The translations under genes were made by a program, and so were the position numbers. The notes below the pieces were generated by a model. It saw only the letters and a list, made by a program, of their open reading frames with translations. It was not told the origin of the DNA and made no database searches. DNA of 64,000 bases from the NCBI GenBank assembly GCA_963978905.1, contig OZ022260.1:10033725-10097724 (forward strand), read 5' to 3'. Numbering within the stretch: the first letter of the stretch is position 1; each line of letters opens with the position of its first letter. Source of the DNA: Trichostrongylus colubriformis. Lineage: Eukaryota; Nematoda; Chromadorea; Rhabditida; Trichostrongylidae. Shown piece by piece: positions 44,791 through 56,400 of this stretch.

Positions 44791-45765
44791 TTGCTTCGTC
44801 AGCGAACGTAGATGATAAGACAAAGTACTTTCTACACTGAAGGAACAGATTGATCTCATACATTGCTTTTTCACCATACAGTTTTTTCCCTTTTCGTTCA
44901 CTCTTTTCTGCTCTCGATCACTCGTTTTTGATATGCGACTTTTGTCTGCTGTCACACAGTATGTCTTAGGGTGGCGTGCAAGTGTTACGAACAGCGTACC
45001 GGGAGTTCATATCAGCAGGGTTGTGTGGAGAGTAATAACAACGAAATCAAGATCCTCGTGAGGCTAAAACGATGTAATACAGGCTGTCACAGACTAGCCT
45101 CCCCCCTTCATCATAGATCGTTTCTGCTTTCAGTGAGGATTTGTATCTAGTTGAAGATGCCCTAACTTGATTATTTCAATTACAAGTTTTCCATCTTTAT
45201 TACATATTTACCTTTAAAAGTATCTGCCTCTATTCTTCGACGCTTATCCGTGACATGAGTGGACCAGCTAAGTAGCCAAGATCTTGAATAGGTAATAAAT
45301 CAATCCTCTCGTGAAGTAATCCCACCCATGGGTGTCCTGACCCCACAGTAACCATCGGAACATATGCAACACTCCCGTGCTAAGATGCATTTTCAATAAC
45401 GATCTCGAACAGATTTCAAAGATGTCCGACTTTTGTGTAAGAAATTCTTAGGCAGAAAGTGGCAGACTTCTTCTGAATCGGTTCTAGATCGTAATTGACA
45501 ATCCACCTTAGCACAACCGTGTGACATTCGATTTTGGAGAGAAACTATACTTCTAACAAAAGTATGTCTACGTGGACACTCTTCTATATTTTGCTCGCAC
45601 AACCGTCTATATATGTAGTCGGTGCCACGCGGATTGCCAAGAGTGAAGAGGTCCTCAAACTTGGGTAATTAAACATTTATCCTAATAAGCGAAATCGATT
45701 ACCAATTAAAAGCAATGCATAAACATTAATGATCGTGAGCGTTTTCAATATTGAGAAACACTTTC

Positions 45766-46330
45766 GTTAAAGGCAGCAATAGGGAAGATTCGAACGAAAA
45801 GTAAAAGAAGTAGTGAATATGAAAGCGGAGATGCCTAGTAACAGGACGGTGAAGAAAAAACGGATGGAAATGGCCAAAAACCCCAAAAATAGGACCCCCT
45901 TCCCACCGTGGGTCTAGGCACGGGCGACCTTTCCGTCGAGAGGCGGGTAGTCCGCGCAGGTTTTCCATTGGCATGTAGCCAAGTGAACACAAGGGAACGT
46001 TTGGAAATACGACAGCATCTACTTTTTGGAGTGAGCTTCGAGCTAAAACTGCGAAAGCGCGCCGCAAAACCTTCGATCCTGCCGCATCTCCTTGGCCGCT
46101 CTCACCCCACTCAGTAGGGAATTACGTCATCCGGAGGGGGGACCGTTGTATCAAAGAGGCGGAACCGCTGCACGGTTGCGGCGTTTTGCAGAGCCTCTAC
46201 AGCTCGGAGGGGCGCTTTTTCACCGGGATTTCGCCACAGATATCCTTCTTAGGCCGAGGACTACCATGTGAGTAACTTCTTGTGGGGATTTCTCCATTAC
46301 CGCATTACCCCTAATGCTGTCTTTGAAGAG
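45766..46330. mobile_element. MITE, TTTAAAGGCAGCATTAGGGG family, copy 3
   Basis: TTAAAGGCAGCAATAGGG at the left, CCCCTAATGCTGTCTTTGAA at the right; opposite in internal orientation to copy 2. Confidence 0.85.
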
Positions 46331-47214
46331 CGATTAAGTTGAGTAAACAATGAGATTATTAGGAAGTACATTTATATCATAAGTGAGATTCCAGGAGTAT
46401 TGAGTAGAGTATCCATCGTTGATTTAATAGGCTGTTAGATGAGTAGAGACCATTATAGGTAATAACTCCGAAGGCAAACAGTTAAGAGTACAAGCCATTG
46501 AAATCGAAGTACCCAGAGAGCGTGATATAATGAGGCTAGTGTAATAAGTCATAAACATCGATACAGTACGCTGGCGAATAGATGGATAGCTGGTTGAAGG
46601 CTAAGTCAGGAATACAAGAAATAATGAGTTAACTCAAGATGCAAGTGAGACAGAGTAACAATTCGTAACTATCACTATATTAAGCTGATTAATAAGTGAT
46701 TAATTATGGAAAATAATGGTCAAAATGTAAGAGAAAATGAGTTAAAATAAGAAGGAGGTGCTGACGCTGAAGCTTCCAAGCCGAATACAGGCGACCTGTA
46801 GGCGTTGACTCTTTATAAAGCGTCCTGACATCTGGCGCAGCTGCGCTGGAATCAAGCTACTGTTTCGCGCAACGCCACTTTGTTTTTATCCTGTAATTTG
46901 CCATCGATTGCCTGTAATTGAAGTTACAGTTCTTATACCGTTCTGCTCACAAAGATTACATAAATTGATTATAAAGCAAATGGTGAGTATGAACTGTATA
47001 ATTGTAACCTCTGCATTCAGTGAAGACGACTTTTGTCGTCAGTCTATATCCCTGCACGAAAATGGCAGTTTCTCTTCAAAGTCGACTAAAACCATTTATC
47101 AAGCTCTTTTCGAACTCAAGAAAATGAAAACAAATAGATCATCATCATCCGTTCTACCGTTCGCGAATGATGAGCTGCGTGAAGTGACACGCGCCGCGCA
47201 CGTGGCTTCCACGC

Positions 47215-47345
47215 TTTCCACAATTCCGCATTTCCACAAAAACGCTAGTTCCACGATTCCGCATTTCCACAAAAACGCAAATTCCGCAAATCGATACGTA
47301 TCTATTCTACTTTCCACAAAAACGCAAAAACGCAAATTCCAAAAC
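47215..47345. repeat. Reversed fragment of the TTTGCG minisatellite
   Basis: CCGCATTTCCACAAAAACGC and AATCGATACGTATCTATTCT are the complements of modules at 43936-44790. Its right edge is CCAAAACTATGAACGCTGCC, the complement of GGTAGCGTTCATACTTTTGG at the left edge of the large array. Confidence 0.9.
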
Positions 47346-48039
47346 TATGAACGCTGCCTAACGCTCTCCAGGTGCTATCGCAATGAAGGGGGGGGGGGGG
47401 CATACTACTGTGTCGGCGACCTTCACTATTTTTGCCTAATCTATTATGTGCTAAACTTAATTTTAGCCATTTCTCCGCTGGAAAAAGCATCTGTACAGTA
47501 GAATTGATACAAGCGATTCCAACCAATTTTTCTGTAATTTACTTCATCCCTTTTTGTCGAGAGTCGCAACTTTGAGCGAGGCTTATTCGTTAACCTGGGT
47601 TTTTAAGAGTAACTGTCATTGATTAAAAATAAGTTTACAATTAAATATATGTATGTATGAGGGAGAGCAGGAATTTCTTTCCCGTCCATAAAAATGGCAA
47701 AAATGAAACATTGATCATCAACTAGTCAGTGATGCTCAGGTGTTTGGTATTGTGTATACCACCCATCCTCCACATAGCGATAGCACTGCTTTCGTGTGAT
47801 GCATAGTTAGAATATTAGTCCATGTGTTTGAATAGTATTCTCTAAAAGTTGCGTTCATACTAGGCGACCGGTCACCGCGATCGCAGCCGTTACGCACGCG
47901 TCTCGATTAGTAGTCTAACCAGGAAAGGGTTCTAAATTCCTACGGAATTCGGAAATAAGACCTAGATGGATTGATGGAGTCTTGAATGCCGTATACAGAT
48001 AAGAGAACAAATTCGTTAGCCCTTTTGATGCGCTACTTT

Positions 48040-48640
48040 GACCAAAGTAGCAAACTGAGACCTCCTCCTAACTCACTTCGGAGCGGCATTTGCAATTCTG
48101 ATTTCCAAGTTGTAATCAGCATTCGAGACCAGATTTCAATTCAGCTAGATCTCATTTCAAAATTCCATGGAAAGTTAAAAACCTTTCCTTATAAGTGCCC
48201 GCCAGATGCCCGGATGCCGGACGGGGTTATGCACGGTGCCGAGATTTTTTTTTGCGACCTCCCCCCTTCCCTTTTCCGACATTCGATCATCGATGCTGTC
48301 TCCCTTATAGGATTATACAAAAGGGAAAATCCTCAAAAGAGGAGGCCGTTGAGGGTAAGCAGACAAATTCGAAAAGAACTGCGACCTTCTTTTTCTCAGT
48401 CCAATACGATTACTACTAAAAACCCTTCAATCCATGCCTCATTCTGAAGCGAGCAATGGCGCGTCGTACCACTGCTGGCGATCAACATGTTCTGCTAACC
48501 AGGAAGGGCTTTCAACTTCCCATGGGACATCGAATAGTGATCCCTACCGATCGATAGAGCTTCGAACGCTGATTAAAACTGTGGAAACTAAAAGTGCTAC
48601 GGGCTGTTCCGAAGCGAGTCAGGAGGGATAAAAGTTTGCC
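48040..48640. mobile_element. Hairpin repeat with 140-bp inverted arms
   Basis: CTCCTAACTCACTTCGGAGC through AATTCCATGGAAAGTTAAAA at the left is mirrored by TTTCAACTTCCCATGGGAC through CGAAGCGAGTCAGGAGGG at the right. A single arm lies at 49790-49930. The 153-codon open frame at 47986-48447 is formed by this element. Confidence 0.7.
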
Positions 48641-49199
48641 TGTGATATACATTTCATTGGGAGACACTTTGCCATCAGCACGGGCGTTACAGAATCGGCA
48701 ACAGCTACCGTGGGGTTGTAGTAGTGTTCCGCATCTGCACGCTAGTGATCGAGGGTTTGCTGCCCGCTAGTGAAGGATTTTTGCATTTTGTGTTTCATTG
48801 CCAGTGAGTGCTTTTCTTTCACTTCTGGACGTTTCCTTGTACTGGCCCCTATCGCCCCATCATTTGCTCTGTCATTTTATAACTACTAACAATACTCACA
48901 AGGGAAGGATATCACCACACGAATTAGGCGTTGTTGCGTAGAAAGATTATGAAATTTGTGCATAGGGAGTCGAATCACCACTCTGTGCAAACTTTCAGCC
49001 AAATCCAGCCTTTGGTCTAAATTCGGAAAATTAGGAGTGGCCAGGGGTAAAGTGGTAGTTTTTGAATTTCTTCTACAAAAAATCCTGCAACCTGAACATT
49101 ATGACATACACATACCTGTTGTACCATCGCACTAAGCGTGCGTAACAAGCCCAAACAAGAGCATTTCCTCGACAAGGGTCAGTCGCATCTCCTGAGTGT

Positions 49200-49425
49200 G
49201 CGCAGATATGACGGCGACGTGACTGGCCGCGGTGGGTGCGAGTGCCAGTGACAGGGCATGGCAGCCTTCACGCGAGGCAGTGTGGCATGGGTGGAAGCGC
49301 AGAAGGTGACGCAGCCACGCTCTGCCGGGCTCCCAAGAGCAATCAATTCGCAAGTCGTACTGGTGGCGCCGTGAGTGAAACGCCATGAAGCGATTCGCCG
49401 TCGAATCTGCACACACCCGCATCTC
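49200..49425. repeat. GC-rich dispersed repeat (GGCAGTGTGGCATGGGTGG family), copy 5
   Basis: GAGGCAGTGTGGCATGGGTG, CTCTGCCGGGCTCCCAAGAG and TGGTGGCGCCGTGAGTG are present in the family order. Confidence 0.7.
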
Positions 49426-49774
49426 CTTTATTCAATGTGTTGCCACCCAATAGCCCGTGCATTTTCCAGAAATTTGGTCATATTTTCGAATTGGCCAAAA
49501 ACCTTTTCTGTGGGGTAATTTGATTCCCTGAAAACGAAAATCACACTGGTTCTGTACGAGACGACTGGCTCGCGCGCTATGGGCTTCCGGAATGTACCAT
49601 GTGATAGTATTATTAATTCAGGTAAACGTGCAGACAATGAATCACAAAATGCAAAAAAAAATCTTCGCCGACGGGGAACAAACCCCTGTCCTGCACTTCC
49701 GGAACACCACCAGTGAGCCACGATAGCCGTTGCTAGCTTAGCAAGGCCGTGCTGATAGCGAAGTGCTTCGCCAA

Positions 49775-49935
49775 TGAGATATCAGAAGCAAATTTTGACC
49801 CCTCCTAACTCGCTTCAGAACAGCGCGTAGCACTTTTAATTTCGCAGTTGTAATCAGCGTTCGAAGCTCTATCGATTATTAGGAGTTCCTATTCGAAGTT
49901 CCATGGGAAGTTGAAAGCCCTTACTGGTTTGTGCG
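49775..49935. repeat. Solo arm of the 48040-48640 hairpin repeat
   Basis: CCCCTCCTAACTCGCTTCAG, GTTGTAATCAGCGTTCGAAG and TTCCATGGGAAGTTGAAAGC in the same order as the left arm. Confidence 0.65.
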
Positions 49936-50433
49936 CGGTGCGCGCGCCGGCACATGGCAACGTTGAATGTATTGTTTGAACGTGGAAATGTATTGCGGCG
50001 GTTGCAACGGGAAAAAGGAAAAACTCACCGGCAAGCGCACTTGGTGCGTGCTGAGTGACGTCACAGCCACCGCACGGCGCGACGGTGGGCAATGCTGCTA
50101 CTGATGGGCTTCAGTGAGGATAACTTTGCTGTCCAGACGGATTGGCACGAAAGCTTCTGAAGCTCCTGAAGTTTCCAGAAGTTTCCGCATTCTCAGACTG
50201 AGGCGAATCCAGACGACTGAATAGGGCCGCTACAGCAAACCATAGCATCATGCACTCGCTTTAAGTATATAAGCAAAGTGCTAGCCGACGAGATCACTCT
50301 CATTAGAACGCAGTGGCAGTAGTAGCACAGGTCGCCGCCCCGCGCGATGGCACCGGTCACCCACCAGGCGTCGCATGCGCTCGCTGGTGAGTTTCCGTAA
50401 GGTGTAAAGCCGCTCCCACATAGCACCTACATT

Positions 50434-50443
50434 ATCATTTCAG
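50434..50443 (+). other. Splice acceptor abutting the start codon of p24-C
   Basis: TATCATTTCAG directly precedes the ATG, again the layout of the other two p24 genes. Candidate SL trans-splice acceptor. Confidence 0.6.
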
Positions 50444-53400
50444 ATGCGATGGTTTTCATTCTTCCTCATTATCGTATTCTATGTCTCTATTGAAAGCTCC
50501 CCTAAAAGCTTATTGGGACCTGATGATGTTTTCGTAACAATGCATTTCCTCTTGGACTCCAGGGTAACATGTGTATTCCAAGCTCTGAAGGAGAACCTGA
50601 TACTGCATCTTATCATTGACGTGAGTTTTTAAGGTTCTCGTACGTAGAAACAAGCAGAACCATTGGCGCTACAGGAGTTACGGCCACGCGGCAAAGAAAT
50701 CGGCCGCCCTTATTTTCTGCTCGTTTGCGCCCTCTCATCGAGATTATGTACACTAACTCGTACCACTGTGCTCATGGGTATCGTAGATACCTGTGGACAT
50801 CAGTTTAACACTCAGTTTCGGTCAATGTGGCTCGGGGCGGGACGGGGCGCGCTGGGGTGGGGGGAGGGGGAGAGAGGCGCTACTTGCCGTGCCGGCATCA
50901 TTGTTCTTGCGGTTGAAGGTGTGTCCTCCAGCTATCTGAGCTCTCCTGGATTTGCCCAAGCCTCTTCATGGAAGGAACTTGACAGTGTCGTCAGCATTCC
51001 CCCCAGGAACGACCCCCCCCCCCCGAGCCACACTGACCTCTCAGTTTTATATTTTTCTTTAGTTCAGGCGGATAAGGATTCCCACAACTTAGGCCAGGGC
51101 GAAAATCCTAGGCTAGAATAGAGTAAGAAGCCGAACATAGTGAAGTGGACCCCAAATACATTACACCACTTCATTTAGTTGCAGTTAAGATAGCTATCAA
51201 ATACAGTGCTCTACATAATGGCACAACCACCTATAAATAGTAGTCTGAAAACTTTGTTCACAGAGTGATTCGGGAAAACTCTCCAGGTAAAAAGAGTCGT
51301 CAGTGTTGACGTGCAATCGTGCACCAACACCGAACTTTAGCTAAAAATATGGAAAATTTTCCTCTTCATTTGTTTTGAAATGTCGCTTTTACTATTCTGC
51401 AAAATGATACAGCACTGAACAGATTAAAGGCACACCACGCGATAATCAAAGTGATCCTTACTTTTTGGGGGTAAGTAGACCCTTGGATGGCCACGAAGAT
51501 TGCATCCTTTTCGCGGCGCCACGGCTCACCCCCGCCGCTCACGGCCTGGTCGACCTGAGCCGAGATGAGCCCATCGAGCCGAATCACACCCGGCTCAGAC
51601 GAGAGGGAAACTTGCGATAAGACAAGGTAAGTCAGCGATATCAATAGCGAAGGTAGCTTCAACAGAGGAGAAGAGGTGATATGGCAGCATTTTGAGCGAT
51701 ATCATCGAGCAAAAACTCATTTCCAATCTCCCATACTCGTACGAGGACTGATGGCAGAAAGCTTTATTTTGGGTGGTTTTGAGGGGTTTCGATTCATTTT
51801 TCTTCACTAGTGGGTAGACCAGGTCCTCTACATCCTGTAAGACGCACGATAGCTCTCACAATTTTTCGCGTGGTGTGCCTTTAAGGCAATCGTCAACCGA
51901 GAAACAACGAAAAAGGGAAAAATGCTGAATCTGCGATCATCTCGTCCCCATCGTTTCGAATAGCCGCAAATTTTGCCGATTTAGGTCCATATGAGGTTTT
52001 TTAAAATGTTTTTAACCCACTTGCTGTCCCTCTTCGATGACAGTCTTTTTAAACTCCCTGACTCTTTCCAAATGGCATCTCTCGGTCTAAATTCTTTCCA
52101 CCATGAAACTCTGAGTGATCTTCCATCGGGTAAAGGTAGAGGCCGTTTGTCATCTACGTCAGAAGGCCCATTGAGGCCCATTCGGTGACGGCTTCACCAT
52201 GATGGATTCCTCGGAATGGGGTGTGGGCAAATATTCCAGCGAATCGCGTGGCCGCCCGCGGCGAGCGGCGTGACGAGTGCCAGTCCAGTGGCAGAGCATG
52301 GCAGGGTTCAAGCGAGGCAGTGTGGCACGGATGGAGGACGCAGGACGGCATGGCTGGGGAGGCAGTGTGGCATGGGTGGAGTGCAGCCACGCTCTGCCGG
52401 GCTCCCAACAGCAAAATCGATTCGGCAAGTCGTGCCGATGGCGCCGCGAGCGGTACGCCGCGAAGCGATTCGCTGGAATATTTGCCCACACCCCTCGGAA
52501 TGACATGGGATGGCTCAATAACTTGTATGAAAACACGCTGATGAAGGTTGCAAAACGCAAGACGACAGATGCGTACGACGCACGGGAACTCGATAACGGA
52601 TGGTTCATCCTTTCGAGAACGAAACAAAAATTCGAATGATTATTTGCTCTCACACAGTGACATATCCTCCTTTGAAGTTCCTCAGAAAACATAAGGATGT
52701 CCCTCACGATAGTGCCGGCAGCCTTCCGGGACGTCACAGCTGAACTCTTTTTTTTTCATCAGAAAGAACAACCTGGAGAAAATCAACAGGGGAAAGGTGA
52801 AAACTCGAGAGTTTTTGGACAAATTATGGATGGCTGTATTATGCAGAGCACTATAAAAAAATATTCTTGTGCATGTTATTGGAAAAGTGATTAAAGTACC
52901 TTTATGTGTATTCACCAGGGCCTTTAAAGGCAGCATTAGGGGAAAGTCGGACGAAAAGTAAAAGTAAAAGTGGATAGGAAAGTCGAGATGCCTAGTAACA
53001 GGACAGTGGAGAAAGAACGGATGGAAATGACCAAAAACCCGAGAAATAGGACCCCTTCCCACCGTTGGTTCTAGGCGCGGACGACCTTCCCGTCAAGAGG
53101 CTGGTAGTCTGATCTAGCTTTCCATTGGCATGTTGCCAAGTGAACACGAGGGAATCTTTGGAAATACGACAGCATCTACTTTTTGGAGTGAGCTTCAGGC
53201 TAAAACTGCGAAAGCGCCCCGCAAAACCTTTGATCCTGCTGCATCTGCTTAAAAACTCCCACGCCAGTCAATCGGGAATTACGTCATTGGGAGGCGGGAC
53301 CGCTGTGTCCAAGAGGCGGAGCCGCTGCATGTTGCGGCGTTTTGCGGCGTTTCTACAGCTCGGAGGGGCGCTTTTTCACCGGGATTTCGCCGCAGATAGC

Positions 53401-56400
53401 CTTCTTAGGCCCAGGACTACCATGTGAGTGACTTCTTGTAAGGATTTCTCCATTACCGCATTACCCCTAATGCTGTCTTTAAACAGGGAAAATAAGTGCC
53501 ACTGGAGTAAGAGGCGCCAGGGTCAAGCGTGGCGTCGAGGAAAATTTTCAAAAAAATACGATGCCTCTCAAAAAGGGAGCTTCCATGCGACCACTCCCCC
53601 CTCTTCAGGTTCCGATATTTCTGGAGGAAATCAAGAGCCTGGTTACAAAAAGAAAACAGAGGGACCAAACTCCTGAAAAAATAAGAGAAGTAAAAACCTA
53701 ACAAAAGTCAGTATTTATATTCTAAAACAAAAGCGTTTAAGGGAAAAAAGAACCTAACAAAATAAATTCAAATGTATTCCGGAATGAAAGCGTCACCGAC
53801 CATGGGCAATAAGCTCGTCCTGTGATGGTAAAGAAGAAGGCTTGAAATCATGCAGGTTATGCGGCAGGGACAAAATGAAAACGGATAGAAAAGTTAGAAA
53901 CCAAATAGGAGCCATGAAATGCTCTCCACTGCGATCGTCGCATCGCTATTGCGATGGGGCGCGGTATCTTCCCAATAGTAGATTTGAGCACTTGAATACC
54001 TGTACCTTTGCTTAGACTCAATCTTTTACATCACTACAAACTGTTTTCCCAGTAACCTTCTCAGCTCAGTCATCGGCGGCTTTGTTTCCCTAATGGTTGC
54101 ATAGTTCTCTAGATGGAAGTGCAAGCAGAGAAAATCTTAAAAATTTTAGAAGTGTTTCACTTCAAATGGTCGTAACTTCCTTCAAACATAACCTTGTGGG
54201 TGCATTTTTGATGTCCGGGTCTGCGAGGTTTCCGCTTTCCGATGATTGCTTGGAATGTATCATATCTCCAGATTGAAAGAACTGATTCTGAAAGAAGCCA
54301 TTCGAGAAATATTTTTTGGTCAAGTAGCGGGACTTGTTCCGGTGTCACAGAGTCGGCTTCGCGATATCGAATGGCCAATGCTGCCTCCATGACCACGAAC
54401 AGATGGGTTGAGGAATCCTCAAGGGGGGGGGGGGGGCCTCTTGGTAGTCAAATTGGATCGTATTTTCAAAGTGATTTGAGGATTAGTTGCTTTCTATTAT
54501 GAGAAAGATCGTCAATTGAATTTCTACTTTGTATTATACTAGGTAGCTATTACGATATCGAGTTAAGGCTATCAGTTACAAGGAGGTCACTTCAGTATAA
54601 CAACAATGACTTACGCGATCCCTTCCCCTCCCCCCTTCCATAACCAGTCGCACATGTCATGAAAGGTAGGGGTCGCAGATGTTCGGACGGAGACCGTTAT
54701 GGAGAAGTCGTATCTCACAAAAATTTTGCGCAACGTAACGCTTGACCCTGTATTGAGAATAAACTCGCTGGAATCAGTGCACACCGGCTGTCGGTGAGTT
54801 ACTTTCTTCCCCACACGCATTCAAAGAAGAGCAACCGTGCTCGCAAAGTACAGTAGCGCTCAAAAGTCTTCGGCCAAACACTTTTTTGTCATAACTTATT
54901 TTCTACTTGACCAAATTTGACAAAATTTTAATATGTGGTGCCTCAACCTATTGCCAACATTTCCTTCTACTTGAATGCCGCTTGACACTTTTAATGTTCT
55001 TTACAATTTAATACAAGACCACCGAAAAAAGTAAAAGGCTTGGTCAAGAAAAACGGCTTTCTTTACAAAAACAAAACGAGTAAGCCTCAGAGAACATTAA
55101 TATTCTGTAGAAAGACCACGACTCTTGATGACAGCGGCACAGCGAGACGGCATAGGGATAGCACTCCAAAAACAAAAATTTTCATATAACCACGTAACCT
55201 ACACCGTTGAGCACCAAAATAGTATATTAAGTATGCAGTGTCTCCAAGTACAACATACTAAAATTTCTCTTAAATCGGTGCAGTTGCAAAAAAGTTACAA
55301 GTGAAAAACCCAAGTGAAAGACTGTTTCGCCGAAGACTTTTGAGCGCTACTGTATATGTAGCGGCACACGAACTGTTTATTCAAGTTTATTCGGCATAAC
55401 ACAAATAAAATAAAGCTCCACATTCTAGCCAGCTACCAACACTCATGTGAGCGTACAAATGGTATCTCCTTCGAAAAGACGTAGCCTACTGGTGAACGGA
55501 AACGGCAGTTCTGCGTATCTGAGGCATAATACCACAGAGAGTGGTTTGTTTTCTTTCTCTTTGAGCCACGCTATCTGTAGCATAATAAACGCATTTATTT
55601 TTGAATCCAAATTTTATTTTTTGCAATAAGTTAAAGCGAAGACAGTAAGTCATTGCTTTAACTTGTTGAGGTCAATAAAGCTGCGGTATTCCTGCACTAT
55701 GATCTCACAGCAGATAGCTTGATTCCCACAGACCCCGATTACCACATTGTCCCCGCCCATTACACATCTCACAATGTGGGCTGGAAAATATCACTATTAT
55801 GCTTTATAGATAATTATAAATATTGGCTCATGGAAAAATTTTCGCAATTTTCTTCTTCTATACAAAGGGTAGACCTTTTCCACAGCCTTCTAAATGGGGG
55901 CTTCGTGGCCGATTCAGTGAAGTAATAATCCAGTATCAAAGCAAGAGGTGTAGTAAATAGCTGCGTATGTGCACATTAGGGTAATCTAGATTTAAACGAT
56001 TGAAAGGGATGTTCAGGCGATTACGAATTTTGCATTTTTGCCCCTTCTTCCTTAAAAGTTCTCTACCACATGTACGCCTATGATCCGAAAGCTCGTCCCG
56101 AACGCAAGGATCTACGCGGCACAACTGACAGTCTCAATGTGAGCCTTAAAGTCTTAACGTTTCGCTCCATAGCTATGTTATTTTCAATACAATGCTTTTT
56201 CCAGACATCTATTTCAACAATCACCAATAAAGCGTTCTTAATGGAAATGGAACTTAAGTTCTCCAATCAAGTAGGCCATACATTAGAAAAATTTCATTTT
56301 TGCATCTCTTCTTCTCATATCTTGTTCAATGCACTTTTGGTGCAAGAGGAACCAATGCGACGTTGCGCCGTGCGATGCTCGATCCTGGTTCCACAATGCG

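Larger units (their letters stand above)
41431..50443. other. Intergenic region between p24-B and p24-C
   Basis: Holds an AT-rich dispersed repeat, two MITEs, the TTTGCG minisatellite (43936-44790) and its reversed fragment (47215-47345), a hairpin repeat (48040-48640), and GC-rich repeats. Open frames at 46908, 47986 and 43816 follow repeats and are not called as genes. Confidence 0.55.

Noticed and set aside
43816..44815. Several overlapping 70-156-codon open frames on both strands
   Set aside because: They are by-products of the TTTGCG minisatellite; the translations are low-complexity repeats of the same words in all frames.
46908..47215. Open frame with possible donor (ATG|GTGAGT) and acceptor (GCATTCAG)
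   Set aside because: No homology recognised, no neighbouring exon in phase, and it ends in a minisatellite fragment; too weak to call.
47986..48447. 153-codon open frame
   Set aside because: It is formed by one arm and the spacer of a hairpin repeat whose arm recurs at 49775; no splice sites or domain.
55653..55925. Open frame with a GOLD-like stretch (KISLLCFIDN) between p24-C exons 2 and 3
   Set aside because: It cannot be spliced in phase with exon 3, and a better, gap-free exon 2 exists at 55429-55543.
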